Origin: Sphingobacterium sp.
GTDB lineage: Bacteria > Bacteroidota > Bacteroidia > Sphingobacteriales > Sphingobacteriaceae
NCBI GenBank assembly: GCA_031286695.1
Contig: JAITTY010000022.1
Span: 366,540-430,539, forward strand
Direction: 5' to 3'
Length of the DNA: 64,000 bases
The stretch's first letter is position 1, and each line of letters starts with the position of its first letter. The position numbers were made by a program, and so were the translations under genes. The notes under the pieces were generated by a model. It saw nothing but the letters and a program-made list of their open reading frames with translations, had not been told where the DNA came from and made no database searches. Below are positions 36,160 through 45,290 of this stretch, in pieces.

Positions 36160-37439
36160 GATTAGCCAATCAAACGCTCAAGTACCTCTCCATCTCCGTG
36201 CTGGTCGTAATCGCGCTATGGTCAACGGTATTCTATTTATTTATGCTGGAGGTGATCCACGATAATATCGACGAGGAACTCGAAAACCAAAAACGGCTAA
36301 TTATTCAGGAGCTGTCTACCCATCCCACCGTCGCTCCAGATCTGGAGTTTGGAATCAATAACTATAAAGTGCGGGAGATTTCCGAACAGCAGGCCCTTAA
36401 ATTGCGAAATGTGTATAAGGACACCATGCTGTATATGCAGGACGATGATGATCCTGAACCGGAACTGGAACCCGTTCGAATGCTGACGACAGCATTTGAA
36501 CATCAGGGCCATTATTATGAACTGGCCATTATTAATTCAATGATTGAAGAAAGCGATCTGATCAAGAATCTGTTTTATTCTGTTGTCATCTTGTTTGTAC
36601 TACTGGTCGTCAGTATTGTTTCCATCAATAAGATCGTGATCGAACGTTTATGGCGGCCTTTATATTCTTTCCTTGATCAACTGACACGATTCCGTCTGGG
36701 GAAAACCCAAGAGAAGCCTGCTATGGACACGAAGATTCAGGAATTTAAAGATCTGCAGCTTGCTGTAACGACGCTCATCCACCATAATGAAGAAACCTAT
36801 GAACAGCAAAAACAGTTTATTGGCAATGCTTCGCATGAATTGCAGACACCTTTAGCCATTATGATCAACAAATTGGAAATGATGGCCGAGTCAGAAGAAC
36901 TGAAAAAAGAACAGTCGGAAACGATCGCTGAGGTCTTAAACACTGCCGAAAGGCTTGTGCGCCTCAATAAATCCTTGTTGCTGTTGAGTAAAATCGAGAA
37001 TAAACAATTCTTACAGAATGAAGATCTTTCTCTTAATGCGCTTGTCCTGAATATGATGGTGGAGTTTGAGGATATTGCCGACTTTAAACAAATAAAAATG
37101 AACGTTGTCCAGAAGGATCAGCTTCATGTGCACATGGATAGTGCTTTGGCCAACATCGTCGTGTCGAACCTTCTCCGGAATGCTTTATTTCATAATAGAG
37201 AAGGTGGCGAAGTGAATATCGGTATCACGGACAAAATACTGACGGTCTCCAATACAAGTGCGCATACCGCGTTGGATGCCGGTCTGGTATTCTCACGTTT
37301 TTATAAGTCAGATACAGCATCTAAAGGTACAGGCTTGGGACTGGCCATTGTGCAGGCCATCTGTCATCTTTATGGTTTTGTGATCATCTACCGTTACGAA
37401 AATAATCAGCATAGTTTCCAGATAAATATGCATTCTTAA
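36156..37439 (+). CDS. Sensor histidine kinase, partner of the OmpR regulator
   Basis: A 427-residue kinase with two membrane helices (about 10-31 and 138-160) enclosing a ~100-residue periplasmic sensor rich in acidic residues (DDDDPEPELEPV). HisKA has the phospho-acceptor His near residue 227 in IGNASHELQTPLAIMINKLE. The HATPase has NLLRNALFHNRE and GTGLGLAIVQA; the middle DxGxG box is degenerate (VSNTSAHTALD), as in many Bacteroidota kinases of this type. The acidic periplasmic loop could bind a cation or cationic peptide (inference). Confidence 0.92.
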   Translation: MRLANQTLKYLSISVLVVIALWSTVFYLFMLEVIHDNIDEELENQKRLIIQELSTHPTVAPDLEFGINNYKVREISEQQALKLRNVYKDTMLYMQDDDDPEPELEPVRMLTTAFEHQGHYYELAIINSMIEESDLIKNLFYSVVILFVLLVVSIVSINKIVIERLWRPLYSFLDQLTRFRLGKTQEKPAMDTKIQEFKDLQLAVTTLIHHNEETYEQQKQFIGNASHELQTPLAIMINKLEMMAESEELKKEQSETIAEVLNTAERLVRLNKSLLLLSKIENKQFLQNEDLSLNALVLNMMVEFEDIADFKQIKMNVVQKDQLHVHMDSALANIVVSNLLRNALFHNREGGEVNIGITDKILTVSNTSAHTALDAGLVFSRFYKSDTASKGTGLGLAIVQAICHLYGFVIIYRYENNQHSFQINMHS

Positions 37440-37523
37440 AAAATGCTTCCCAGTAGCAGGCTAGTATTCCCAAATCTTTACAGATTCGCCTGGTTACTTT
37501 GTCGTACACTAAAGAAAAGAATC

Positions 37524-37973
37524 ATGAACTGTAAATTGATCTGGAGTGCTTTTATGCTAGCGCTCACAACAACAGGAGCTGTTGCTCAAGATATACCACA
37601 AAGTCAAGTTCCCGCAGTCGTGGTGAATAGTTTTCAGCAAAAATTTCCAAAAGCCAAAAAAGTGGAGTGGGAAGTGAAGGGTGACACGTATGAGGCTGAG
37701 TTTGAAACGGGCTTGTTTGGTACAGACCAAGAAGCTTGGTTTCAACATAACGGAAAATTACTGCGACATAAGACGGATATCAGTAAAAAGGAATTACCAA
37801 AGCGGGTAGTGGATCGGGCAACAAAGGATTTTCCTGGCTATCGCATTGAAGACGCAAAAAAGATTACATCGGAACAGAAAGTGAGCTACGCGTTTGAAGT
37901 GAAAAGCCAAAAAGAGGAGTGGAAGCTTGTCGTCGATTCGCAGGGAAATGTTCTAGAGAAAGTAAGGGATTAG
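37524..37973 (+). CDS. PepSY-like secreted protein (DUF2874-type)
   Basis: A 149-residue exported protein with signal peptide ending TTTGAVAQ and two PepSY-like/beta-lactamase-inhibitor-like repeats: VVNSFQQKFPKAKKVEWEVK with YEAEFETG, then VVDRATKDFPGYRIEDAKKI with YAFEVKSQ and WKLVVDSQGNVLEK. Bacteroidota often place such proteins beside OmpR two-component systems, where they are made under that system's control. I start at ATG 37524 because the signal peptide begins there; upstream codons are implausible. A strong terminator follows. Confidence 0.82.
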   Translation: MNCKLIWSAFMLALTTTGAVAQDIPQSQVPAVVVNSFQQKFPKAKKVEWEVKGDTYEAEFETGLFGTDQEAWFQHNGKLLRHKTDISKKELPKRVVDRATKDFPGYRIEDAKKITSEQKVSYAFEVKSQKEEWKLVVDSQGNVLEKVRD

Positions 37974-37995
37974 ACTGAAATACCTGAATATTGAT

Positions 37996-38049
37996 AAACC
38001 TTCATGATTTCATCGCTACTGGAGCTGGTGAAATCATGAAGGTTTTTTT
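37996..38049 (+). terminator. Strong rho-independent terminator
   Basis: A 17-base perfect stem, AAACCTTCATGATTTCA (37996-38012) with its complement at 38029-38045, over a 16-base loop, followed by seven T. It ends the two-component/PepSY operon and could also work for the convergent DUF4625 operon. Confidence 0.85.
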
Positions 38050-38078
38050 GGGCCGATATACCCAGCAAAGTGCGTTAA

Positions 38079-39098
38079 CTAGTCTTCGCCCATTTCGGCG
38101 TGGAGTTCGAAAGATAGCTTAATCTGATCCTGTCCAGCAAACTTAGTCGCGTAATCCGACAGATTCCAGTCTGCACGGGTAACTTTAGCCTTAGTTGTTG
38201 CATCATTAAATTTACGAAGGATATAGCTGACATTCTTCTCCCCCTCATTGTCTTTTCCAGCAGTAAAATAAGTGATGATTCCTGTTGTCTCTATTGCTCC
38301 ATTGACTGCAGAACCATCGCCGTAGGTAGTTTCTTTCGTTTGAAAGATGGCACCAGTTCCTGTACTGCTATTGGGATTTAAAACAAACGAACCCCCGGTA
38401 AGGAATGCTTTGTAATAATCCGCTGTTGCTTTATTGCTAATGTACTGGCCCTGTACCTCTTTAGAAGAAGCATCAAATTGTTTGAATTCAATTTTATAGA
38501 TACTTTCTGGGTTGATATGGGCATGTCCTCCGGCCAATGCCGTTCCCTTTTCGTCGAAGCTGATCGAGATGGGTTCGACCTTGTCTTTATCAGCCAGATC
38601 ATGGAAATGGTCTCCATGGGCTTCTCCGGCTACTTCCGTAAAAACAAGTTTGTAAGCAACTTTGGCATCTGAACCTTCTATGGTCAGTGGCGACTCAACT
38701 GAAGTAGCATTCCCCGCTTTGTCGGTGACTGTAAAATGAAAATGATATGCTCCAGCTGGTGCGTCTGCAGGAACATCAATGTGTTCATGGAATGTCGCAT
38801 TTTTTACGCCGATATATTTCCCTTCGGTATAGGCTTTTGTAAACTTGTACTGACCACCACCTTCTTGATGAATCTCAATTTCTATTTTAGCAATCAGTGC
38901 TTCGGCGACAAGGTCACCTTCAAGATGAAGATCAGATCCCGCTTTGACTGTTTTATTGTTCCCACTGCCGATTTCAAGTGTGCCTATCTGGGGTTTTGCA
39001 AGTGCTGGAATTTCTTCGTTGTCTTTCTTACAGGAGGATAGGAAACCTAAAAGAATAGTACTTAACAGGAAGAAGAAGCGAATGTTTCTAGTTTTCAT
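38079..39098 (-). CDS. DUF4625 lipoprotein with C-terminal extension
   Basis: A 339-residue lipoprotein with lipobox LLGFLSSCKK (Cys near residue 23). Residues 35-145 form a DUF4625 domain: HLEGDLVAEALIAKIEIEIH, ATFHEHIDVPADAPAGAYHF and FTVTDKAGNATS. The C-terminal 190 residues are a separate domain with His clusters (EAHGDHFHDL, LAGGHAHINPES), suggesting metal binding. It is the last gene of the TonB-receptor operon. The His-rich character fits a role in capturing a transition metal such as zinc at the cell surface (inference). Confidence 0.85.
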   Translation of the reverse strand: MKTRNIRFFFLLSTILLGFLSSCKKDNEEIPALAKPQIGTLEIGSGNNKTVKAGSDLHLEGDLVAEALIAKIEIEIHQEGGGQYKFTKAYTEGKYIGVKNATFHEHIDVPADAPAGAYHFHFTVTDKAGNATSVESPLTIEGSDAKVAYKLVFTEVAGEAHGDHFHDLADKDKVEPISISFDEKGTALAGGHAHINPESIYKIEFKQFDASSKEVQGQYISNKATADYYKAFLTGGSFVLNPNSSTGTGAIFQTKETTYGDGSAVNGAIETTGIITYFTAGKDNEGEKNVSYILRKFNDATTKAKVTRADWNLSDYATKFAGQDQIKLSFELHAEMGED

Positions 39099-39140
39099 GT
39101 AAAATGGATTTAAAAATTTAGTTGATAAATATGTATGGTA

Positions 39141-39632
39141 TTACTCGAGTATACGGATGCTGATTCCCTTTTGAGTGCTCCAGCCAGCTAGATCGGTTAC
39201 CTGGATCATAAAATGATAGTTACCCGGGTCGATATCGGCCGGTACATCGATCTGTAATTCGGCATTATATTGCTGCGGCTGCCCCGGGATATTGACTGTT
39301 TTAACCAACACAAAGGGTTTGATGGGTGTTTTGATCGCCTCTACCGTGCACTCGCCAATTTCCGTACTATGCGAATGATGGTCAAAATTATGGTGGACAT
39401 CGATGCTATAGCTTCCCAGGGCTACATTGTCGGCCAGTGTGCTGCGGAAGGTAAAGCTTGTGCCCCGTTTAATTGTGCTGCATTGTTTGGGGAAAGCAGT
39501 GTCGGAATCGATGGCAATGGTCGGTTTTTCAGTATCAATGCTTTCCTTATCTTTTTTACAGGCGGCAGCCATGACAAATAACACCGCAATGAGGGTATAT
39601 TTTTGAAGTACTTTCATATTAAATAGTTTCAT
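39141..39632 (-). CDS. DUF4625 lipoprotein
   Basis: A 163-residue lipoprotein with lipobox FVMAAACKKDKE. It has one DUF4625 domain with RGTSFTFRSTLADNVALGSY, the His cluster DVHHNFDHHSHSTE, ELQIDVPADIDPGNYHFMIQ and TDLAGWSTQ. Possible starts are ATG 39650, 39632 and 39617; I prefer 39632 or 39617 because they give a standard lipoprotein signal. It lies between the TonB receptor and the larger DUF4625 protein, so the three act together. Confidence 0.85.
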   Translation of the reverse strand: MKLFNMKVLQKYTLIAVLFVMAAACKKDKESIDTEKPTIAIDSDTAFPKQCSTIKRGTSFTFRSTLADNVALGSYSIDVHHNFDHHSHSTEIGECTVEAIKTPIKPFVLVKTVNIPGQPQQYNAELQIDVPADIDPGNYHFMIQVTDLAGWSTQKGISIRILE

Positions 39633-39697
39633 TTTTAAATAGTTATTCATTTGTGTATGTTTAATCGGTATTCATGAGCTCGCCGTGCTCGGTTATT

Positions 39698-41851
39698 CTA
39701 GCCAAAAGGCACGCCGATCGATAGGATAAAGTTGCGCCCTTGTTCAGGCAATGCGATCAGACGATAAAAGCTGGTATGATCCATATATTTCTTGTCAAAG
39801 AGATTCTGAATCTGCAAGCGCAGTTGAATGGCAGATTTCGCAAAGTTGACCTGTGTTCCGGTTCGAAAGTTAAAGACTTGATAAGCAGGCGTGAATTCCT
39901 CTGGAGGAACGACATGATACTGTGCTGCCGTCCATTTACAGTCGATGGACAGATAGGTATCCTTAAAATGCTTGCTATTTTTTGCCGCCCAGCTGAGATC
40001 CATTAAAATGGATGGCGCCGGAGAAAAAGGAAGTGTGTAGCCTTTCTTTGCGCCGGAGAGCTGCTCTGAACGGACATATTCACCCAATAACTCTACTTTC
40101 CATTGTTTCAAAGGCTGGTAGCTTACCTTGAGTTCAGCCCCATAGCGGCGTACCCGGCTTTCTGTATATTCAAATATTTGATTGCCGGCCCCATAGTACT
40201 GATCGTAGCGCGATGTGGGATTGAGATAGATATAGTTGGCAAAGTAATTAAAGAATGGCGTCAAGGCCGCGGAGGCTTTTTTAGCACTCCATGTCAATGA
40301 TAAATCCAGCTGATAGGACTGTTCGGGTGATAATGATCCATTCCCTTTTTCATAACTGAAATAATGATAATTGACACCATTAGCGGCAAGCTCCTGTGCG
40401 ATAGGAGCGCGGAAGCTCTTGCCTAGGTTGATTTTTGTTTCTACAGAACCAAATTGACGTCCTGCCCCGATAGACCAGACGAGGCTGTTGAAACGGCGGC
40501 TGAGCTCGGATGCCCTGACAATTCTTGCTGTCTGGTTGCCTTCCAGTTGCGAATCGAACCAATCTTGATACGATGAAGTATGAATATGGCTGTAATCGTA
40601 CCGCAATGCGCCATATAGCGTTGTACGATCATCTAGTAAATATTGATCATAAGCGAATAGGCCCATTGCTTTTTGTCTATAGGATGGGATCAGGAAGCTC
40701 CATCCGTCAATCCGGTTGTCTTGATAATCCCCATTTGCACCAATGGTCAGGCGGTGTTTCGCTAATGAAAATTGGTCTTTAAGGGTCATACTGTAGATCT
40801 GCTTGTCGTACAGTCGTTCCAAATAGATCGGCACGGTCATATCTTGTGGATAGACGGGGGGCATATAGCCATGTGCGGTGTAATTGTTATATTCTTGCCG
40901 GTAGTTTTTTTGATATCCGAGGTCAATCCATAGCTTATGTTTATCCCAGTCGATAAAGCTGCGGTTAATCAACTTCAGATGATTGACGGTCTGGCTCGGA
41001 AAACCGATGTCGCGGCTAGATTTGTCATACAAAGCGGTGTCAACACCTCGAGGTTCCAGACCATGCGCATTGGCAAAAAAACCAAGTTTTGTGTGATAAT
41101 TGCTCAGGTATAGAATGGAAGAAAAACGATCAGAAATATAGCCGCTCCGCAGTTGAAAATGCGTTTCTCGTCCCGCGGTATTGCGTACATGACGGTCTTT
41201 TAGACGTACGGCATAATTGTAAACATAGACAGTGTCTGTGGGTACTTTGTAATCTGCGTAATCTAAATGTGTGAAGCCCCCGCCAAAGACCCAGTGTCCT
41301 TTTCTGCCCTGTGCGTGAAAAGATCCGCCATAGGTGGCATTGTTGGATTTTGTCAGTACATTAAAATTGCCTTTAAAGCCATCTTCCCGGAGTTCAGTAG
41401 GTGGTAATAGGCGGATGACACCACCTATCGCATCTGATCCATACAGAAATGAACTTGCGCCCTTGAGTACCTCGGCACTACCGACGCTGAATTGATCGAT
41501 TTCCAATCCATGATCCAATCCCCATTGTTGGCCTTCATGTTTAATGCCATTTTCTACCGTAGCTACACGGTTAAATCCAAGACCTCTGATCTGCGGTTTG
41601 GACAAATTGGGACCGATGCCAATGGCATTTACACCAGGAAGTCGACTCAAGGTCTGCATTAAACTTCCGGCCTGATATTTTTGTATGGAATCGGCATTTA
41701 AGATGTCAATGGATAAAATTCCTTCCGCCGCGCGCTGATAGCGTCTCCCGCCAACTTTTACTTCCTCGAGCTGGATACTCTTTTCCTGGCCATAACAAGG
41801 AAGGAACATGTATTGTACTGTGAAAAGTGAAAAAATAATATACCTATTCAT
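39698..41851 (-). CDS. TonB-dependent receptor (probable metal or metal-complex uptake)
   Basis: A 717-residue outer-membrane receptor. After the signal peptide, IQLEEVKVGGRR is a likely TonB box, followed by the plug (residues 45-160: LSRLPGVNAIGIGPNLSKP, IRGLGFNRVATVENGIKHEG, QQWGLDHGLEIDQF, SAEVLKGASSFLYGSDAIGG). The 22-strand barrel ends in QNLFDKKYMDHTSFYRL and a terminal GVPFG. No N-terminal carboxypeptidase-like domain is present, unlike SusC. The plug has several His, and two His-rich DUF4625 lipoproteins follow in the operon. Two palindromes bracket its promoter. Zinc or a zinc-regulated cargo is the best guess; haem or iron complexes are alternatives. Confidence 0.88.
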   Translation of the reverse strand: MNRYIIFSLFTVQYMFLPCYGQEKSIQLEEVKVGGRRYQRAAEGILSIDILNADSIQKYQAGSLMQTLSRLPGVNAIGIGPNLSKPQIRGLGFNRVATVENGIKHEGQQWGLDHGLEIDQFSVGSAEVLKGASSFLYGSDAIGGVIRLLPPTELREDGFKGNFNVLTKSNNATYGGSFHAQGRKGHWVFGGGFTHLDYADYKVPTDTVYVYNYAVRLKDRHVRNTAGRETHFQLRSGYISDRFSSILYLSNYHTKLGFFANAHGLEPRGVDTALYDKSSRDIGFPSQTVNHLKLINRSFIDWDKHKLWIDLGYQKNYRQEYNNYTAHGYMPPVYPQDMTVPIYLERLYDKQIYSMTLKDQFSLAKHRLTIGANGDYQDNRIDGWSFLIPSYRQKAMGLFAYDQYLLDDRTTLYGALRYDYSHIHTSSYQDWFDSQLEGNQTARIVRASELSRRFNSLVWSIGAGRQFGSVETKINLGKSFRAPIAQELAANGVNYHYFSYEKGNGSLSPEQSYQLDLSLTWSAKKASAALTPFFNYFANYIYLNPTSRYDQYYGAGNQIFEYTESRVRRYGAELKVSYQPLKQWKVELLGEYVRSEQLSGAKKGYTLPFSPAPSILMDLSWAAKNSKHFKDTYLSIDCKWTAAQYHVVPPEEFTPAYQVFNFRTGTQVNFAKSAIQLRLQIQNLFDKKYMDHTSFYRLIALPEQGRNFILSIGVPFG

Positions 41852-41884
41852 CTAGTGCGGATTCGATTCGTTAAGAATTGTTAT

Positions 41885-41901
41885 TTGCAATTAAGTTGCA
41901 A
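41885..41901. promoter_or_regulatory. Candidate operator 1: TTGCAAT-TAA-GTTGCAA
   Basis: A 17-base inverted repeat with arms TTGCAA(T/C) around a 3-base centre. It lies directly downstream of the -7 box of the TonB-receptor promoter, over the expected transcription start, where binding would block initiation. The same arms recur in the second site at 41928-41940. The geometry suits a dimeric Fur-family or similar repressor; the identity is inference. Confidence 0.6.
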
Positions 41902-41931
41902 CAAAGCTACTAAAAAAGAAGTAAAAAGCAA
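41902..41931 (-). promoter_or_regulatory. Predicted promoter of the TonB-receptor/DUF4625 operon
   Basis: On the minus strand TTG (41931-41929) and a perfect TAGCTTTG (41909-41902) are 19 bases apart, a full match to the Bacteroidota consensus. The -33 element lies inside operator 2 and the start site lies in operator 1. Confidence 0.75.
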
Positions 41932-41940
41932 CTGTGTTGC
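41928..41940. promoter_or_regulatory. Candidate operator 2: GCAAC-TGT-GTTGC
   Basis: A 13-base perfect inverted repeat with the same core as the site 41 bases away (centre to centre, about four helical turns). It covers the -33 TTG of the TonB-receptor promoter. Equal arms, equal 3-base centre and phased spacing suggest cooperative binding by one repressor. Confidence 0.6.
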
Positions 41941-42140
41941 AAAACAAAACTCCCGGAAATAAATCCCTGATTTCAGTGATAGTAAAAAGATATTGATGCA
42001 ACTATCTTTGATGTAGTTAGTTATGTCCTGTGGGGTTATGGCTTTTTGAATAGAAAAAGGTAATGACACAAGTTCATATACTGCATCGATTGAGAAGAAT
42101 TAAGCATATGATGAGTAAAAACAAATAATAAAATAGATCA

Positions 42141-42617
42141 ATGATGATTAAACAAATGATTACAGGCATGTTGACCGTAGCGGTTCTGACCATGTCAAGT
42201 TGTGGTTCGGGAGAAAAAGATCCGGCGACTTACAACAACTCGATTATTACAGTAATTAACGGAAGTGAGCAACATATTACGGATATGAATGCTGCGATGG
42301 GTAATTCCGATTATGCGAAAGCGGAAGAGATTCGTACAGCTTGGAATAAATCCTTAGACGAAGATATTAAAAAAGTGGAAGATCTGGGTGATTTTAAAGG
42401 CGATGAAACATTCCAAAAAGCAGTGCTCGATGGTTTGAAAGGGTATAAAAAGATTGTTACGGAAGATTATCCGAAACTGATTGAGATCCGTAAAAATAAA
42501 ACATCCGATGCGACGGCAGAATCGACTTTGCTTGACAACATCAACAAAGCATTTGAGAATATGAGCAACGGAGTCAATAAAGCATCATCAGCATTTGAAA
42601 GTAAATATAAAAGTTAA
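42141..42617 (+). CDS. Small helical lipoprotein (LIC11966-like), unknown function
   Basis: A 158-residue lipoprotein with lipobox VAVLTMSSCGSGEK. The mature part is mostly helical and rich in Lys, Asp and Asn (DYAKAEEIRTAWNKSLDEDI, FQKAVLDGLKGYKKIVTEDY, LLDNINKAFENMSNGVNKAS). It resembles LIC11966-family surface lipoproteins found in Bacteroidota and Leptospira. It is a single-gene unit with its own terminator. I know of no assigned function. Confidence 0.8.
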   Translation: MMIKQMITGMLTVAVLTMSSCGSGEKDPATYNNSIITVINGSEQHITDMNAAMGNSDYAKAEEIRTAWNKSLDEDIKKVEDLGDFKGDETFQKAVLDGLKGYKKIVTEDYPKLIEIRKNKTSDATAESTLLDNINKAFENMSNGVNKASSAFESKYKS

Positions 42618-42640
42618 AATTATTACATGAGCAATCTCGT

Positions 42641-42680
42641 AAGCCACATCACCTAAAAATGATGTGGCTTTGTATTTTTC
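42641..42680 (+). terminator. Rho-independent terminator
   Basis: AAGCCACATC (42641-42650) pairs perfectly with GATGTGGCTT (42661-42670) over a 10-base loop, followed by T-rich sequence. Confidence 0.8.
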
Positions 42681-42808
42681 ACTTTTATATGGATAGCTGC
42701 TGGTGGATGCGGAATCAGGACGGTTCTATGTAGGTAGACGTGCTAAACATCGTAAGAAAGCCTGTTGTAGACCAAATGCTAACAAACGTTAAAACTCGAT
42801 GGTTGCGG

Positions 42809-42837
42809 TTTGAATTTCATATTTTTATGTAGTTTTA
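42809..42837 (+). promoter_or_regulatory. Predicted promoter upstream of the 243-residue secreted protein
   Basis: TTTG (42809-42812) and TAGTTTTA (42830-42837) are 17 bases apart, one mismatch from the -7 consensus. The leader would be about 80 bases. The rest of the gap 42681-42924 shows nothing else. Confidence 0.45.
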
Positions 42838-42924
42838 CACGAAGCTTGGATGGGGAATGCCAAGTATAAAATGAATACAGTCAACTTAGGTTCATACGAA
42901 AGTTATTGACAAATACATGTTCCA

Positions 42925-43656
42925 ATGAAAGCCATATCAATTTTAACTGCTGTGATTTTTTCTTCCTGCGTCGGCATATCGATCGCAGCCCACGCACAGG
43001 AAGTCGCAAAAAATTTGGATTACTTAGTTCTTATGAACGCAGATACCCTTTATGGAAAAATCTCTTCTATCAAGGATCACAAACTGAAATTTGAGAATCA
43101 ACAAAAAGAAAAACTAACTTTTGAGCCTGGCGATATTTATAGGGCATATTGGCAATCCAAAAAGAAGGTATATGCACCCTCTTATGTGGAAGACGGATTA
43201 GAAGTGGTGCCCGGAACATCGCCAAAGATGTATAGAATTCAGAAAGGACTCAATCAGGATCCCACTTTTGCAGAAGTGCTGGCTGATGGGGAGATTATTG
43301 CGTATTATGTTTCAGAAACAAAAGTCAGTGGGGGGGCTGGTATAGCTATCGGTGGTGGCGGAGGTACAATGGGTAGCATTATGGTCAATAAGTATAAACA
43401 TGCCTATGCATTGAAAAAAACGACCGGAGAAGTCATTGAAATAAATAGCAATCATAACGGGTTATTTAGCGATGTGAAAAAGAAAAGACCAATTACTTTT
43501 GGTAAACTGATTAATGACGAACCGGAATTATTTGCTGAGTTTGAAAATGAAAAGAAGTATGATTATGATCTTTTTATTAAATACATCATGCGATATAACG
43601 AATTACAAAAGGCGAAGAGCGCCCCGGAATCAAAAGAGCGATTGTTTATTTATTAA
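42925..43656 (+). CDS. Exported protein of unknown function
   Basis: A 243-residue protein with a signal peptide (ILTAVIFSSCVGISIAAHAQ). The first half looks like a small beta domain (YLVLMNADTLYGKISSIKDH, then LKFENQQKEKLTFEPGDIYR), a pattern seen in Bacteroidota proteins of unknown role with an Sm/SH3-like fold. A glycine-rich segment (GGAGIAIGGGGGTMGS) at about 138-153 may be a loop or membrane-interacting turn. The C-terminus is charged. It lies 35 bases before signal peptidase I. I do not recognise a family function. Confidence 0.75.
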   Translation: MKAISILTAVIFSSCVGISIAAHAQEVAKNLDYLVLMNADTLYGKISSIKDHKLKFENQQKEKLTFEPGDIYRAYWQSKKKVYAPSYVEDGLEVVPGTSPKMYRIQKGLNQDPTFAEVLADGEIIAYYVSETKVSGGAGIAIGGGGGTMGSIMVNKYKHAYALKKTTGEVIEINSNHNGLFSDVKKKRPITFGKLINDEPELFAEFENEKKYDYDLFIKYIMRYNELQKAKSAPESKERLFIY

Positions 43657-43691
43657 TAATTTAACCACTGAGCTGTATTTAAAACGAATTT

Positions 43692-45269
43692 ATGATACTT
43701 ATCATCTTTATAGTATTGACCATTGTCGCCGCGTACGGCTTCTGGATGCTATTTGAAAAAGCAGGACGTAAAGGCTGGGAGGGAGTTGTCCCTATTTATA
43801 GTCAATGGGTTCAATCGAAGATATTGGGCAAGAAGACCTGGCATCTAATTCTATTGATTGTGCCGATTGTCAATGTTTTTGTCTTTTATAACCTTTATCT
43901 TGATTTTATTCATTGTTTTGGAAAAAGAAGATTCTGGGAGAACTGTGCTGCTGTATTAGTCCCATTTATTGTTTTGCCACTTTGGGGCAAAGATAAAAAC
44001 GTTAAATTTTTGAATGGACTGTATGCGAAAAATTTAATAACAGCCCAGGCGGGGGAAACTCAGCTGAACGAAGAGACGAAATTGACGGTTTTGAGAGAAT
44101 CTTACACTGAATATAAAATTAAATACCCCTATAAAAAATCGATGGTACGCGAATGGGCCGATGCGATCGTTTTTGCAACTGTTGCAGCGACCCTGATTCG
44201 CGGCTTTTTACTGGAGGCATTTATGATTCCTTCAGGGTCCATGCAACAGTCTCTCCTCATTGGTGATTATCTTTTTGTCAGTAAACTGAATTACGGTCCA
44301 CGTATCCCAAATACACCTATTGCATTTCCTTTTGCGCACCACACGATGCCATTGATCGGTGGAAAGGCATTTTCTGAACTGATTAAAATTCCCTATAAAC
44401 GACTGCCGGGCTTTCAGGAGATTAAAAGAAACGATGTTATTGTCTTTAATGCACCGGCAGGGGATACTGTCGCTGTGGAAAATCAAGATATACCCTATTA
44501 TGATCTGGTCCGAATGATGGGCCGTGAAACCGTCCATCAACAATTTACGATCCAGACTCGCCCAGTGGACAAGAGGGAACATTTAATTAAGCGATGTGTG
44601 GGAATGCCCGGAGATAAAATCAGTATGAATGCGGGGGTATTGTTTGTGAATGATCAACCAGGTTTTGTAGCTCCGGAAAGCCAGATGGATTATACTGTAA
44701 TAACAGATGAAACTGGTCTCGACGAACAACGCCTGAAAGATATGGGGATAGAAGTCTCCGCAATTCAGCCAGGACTGTATAAGATCTTTTTGACGGAAAA
44801 ACAGTTTGAAATGGTGAAATCTTGGTCTAATATCAAATCCATGCAAATGAATTTGGAAAAACCGGGAGTGGCCCAAGAAAATACTTTTCCAAATGATCCC
44901 CAATACAAATGGAATTATGATAATTTTGGTCCCTTTGTTATTCCAAAGAAGGGGATGACTGTGCCATTAAACGCACAGACTTTACCACTTTATAGCCGTA
45001 CGATTCAGGTCTATGAGCATAACAGCCTCGAGAAGAAAGCTGACGGATTATATCTAAATGGCAGCAAAGCGGATTCTTACACCTTTAAAATGGATTATTA
45101 TTGGATGATGGGAGATAATAGACACAATTCGCTCGATGCCAGGGACTGGGGATTCGTTCCTGAGGACCATATCGTCGGAAAAGCATTATTTACCTGGATG
45201 AGCTGGAATGCGGACGGCAATGGACTTTCCAAAATACGTTGGAATAGGATTTTCAAAGGGATCCATTAA
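43692..45269 (+). CDS. lepB: Signal peptidase I with N-terminal membrane extension
   Basis: A 525-residue S26 peptidase. Residues 1-120 form an extra membrane domain of two to three helices (DUF5684-like: MILIIFIVLTIVAAYGFWML, WHLILLIVPIVNVFVFYNLY) as in many Bacteroidota LepB proteins. The catalytic part has a membrane anchor, the nucleophile Ser near residue 181 in FMIPSGSMQQSLLIGDYLFV, the general-base Lys near residue 299 in LIKRCVGMPGDKISM, and the family box MMGDNRHNSLDARDWGFVPE. A long insertion separates Lys and the last box. It cleaves Sec and Tat signal peptides on the outer face of the inner membrane. Confidence 0.95.
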   Translation: MILIIFIVLTIVAAYGFWMLFEKAGRKGWEGVVPIYSQWVQSKILGKKTWHLILLIVPIVNVFVFYNLYLDFIHCFGKRRFWENCAAVLVPFIVLPLWGKDKNVKFLNGLYAKNLITAQAGETQLNEETKLTVLRESYTEYKIKYPYKKSMVREWADAIVFATVAATLIRGFLLEAFMIPSGSMQQSLLIGDYLFVSKLNYGPRIPNTPIAFPFAHHTMPLIGGKAFSELIKIPYKRLPGFQEIKRNDVIVFNAPAGDTVAVENQDIPYYDLVRMMGRETVHQQFTIQTRPVDKREHLIKRCVGMPGDKISMNAGVLFVNDQPGFVAPESQMDYTVITDETGLDEQRLKDMGIEVSAIQPGLYKIFLTEKQFEMVKSWSNIKSMQMNLEKPGVAQENTFPNDPQYKWNYDNFGPFVIPKKGMTVPLNAQTLPLYSRTIQVYEHNSLEKKADGLYLNGSKADSYTFKMDYYWMMGDNRHNSLDARDWGFVPEDHIVGKALFTWMSWNADGNGLSKIRWNRIFKGIH

Positions 45270-45290
45270 CAGCCAAAGGATACTAAAACA

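Noticed and set aside
42906-43094. Small frame overlapping the 243-residue secreted protein
   Set aside because: It is in another frame of a gene with a clear signal peptide and has no supporting features.
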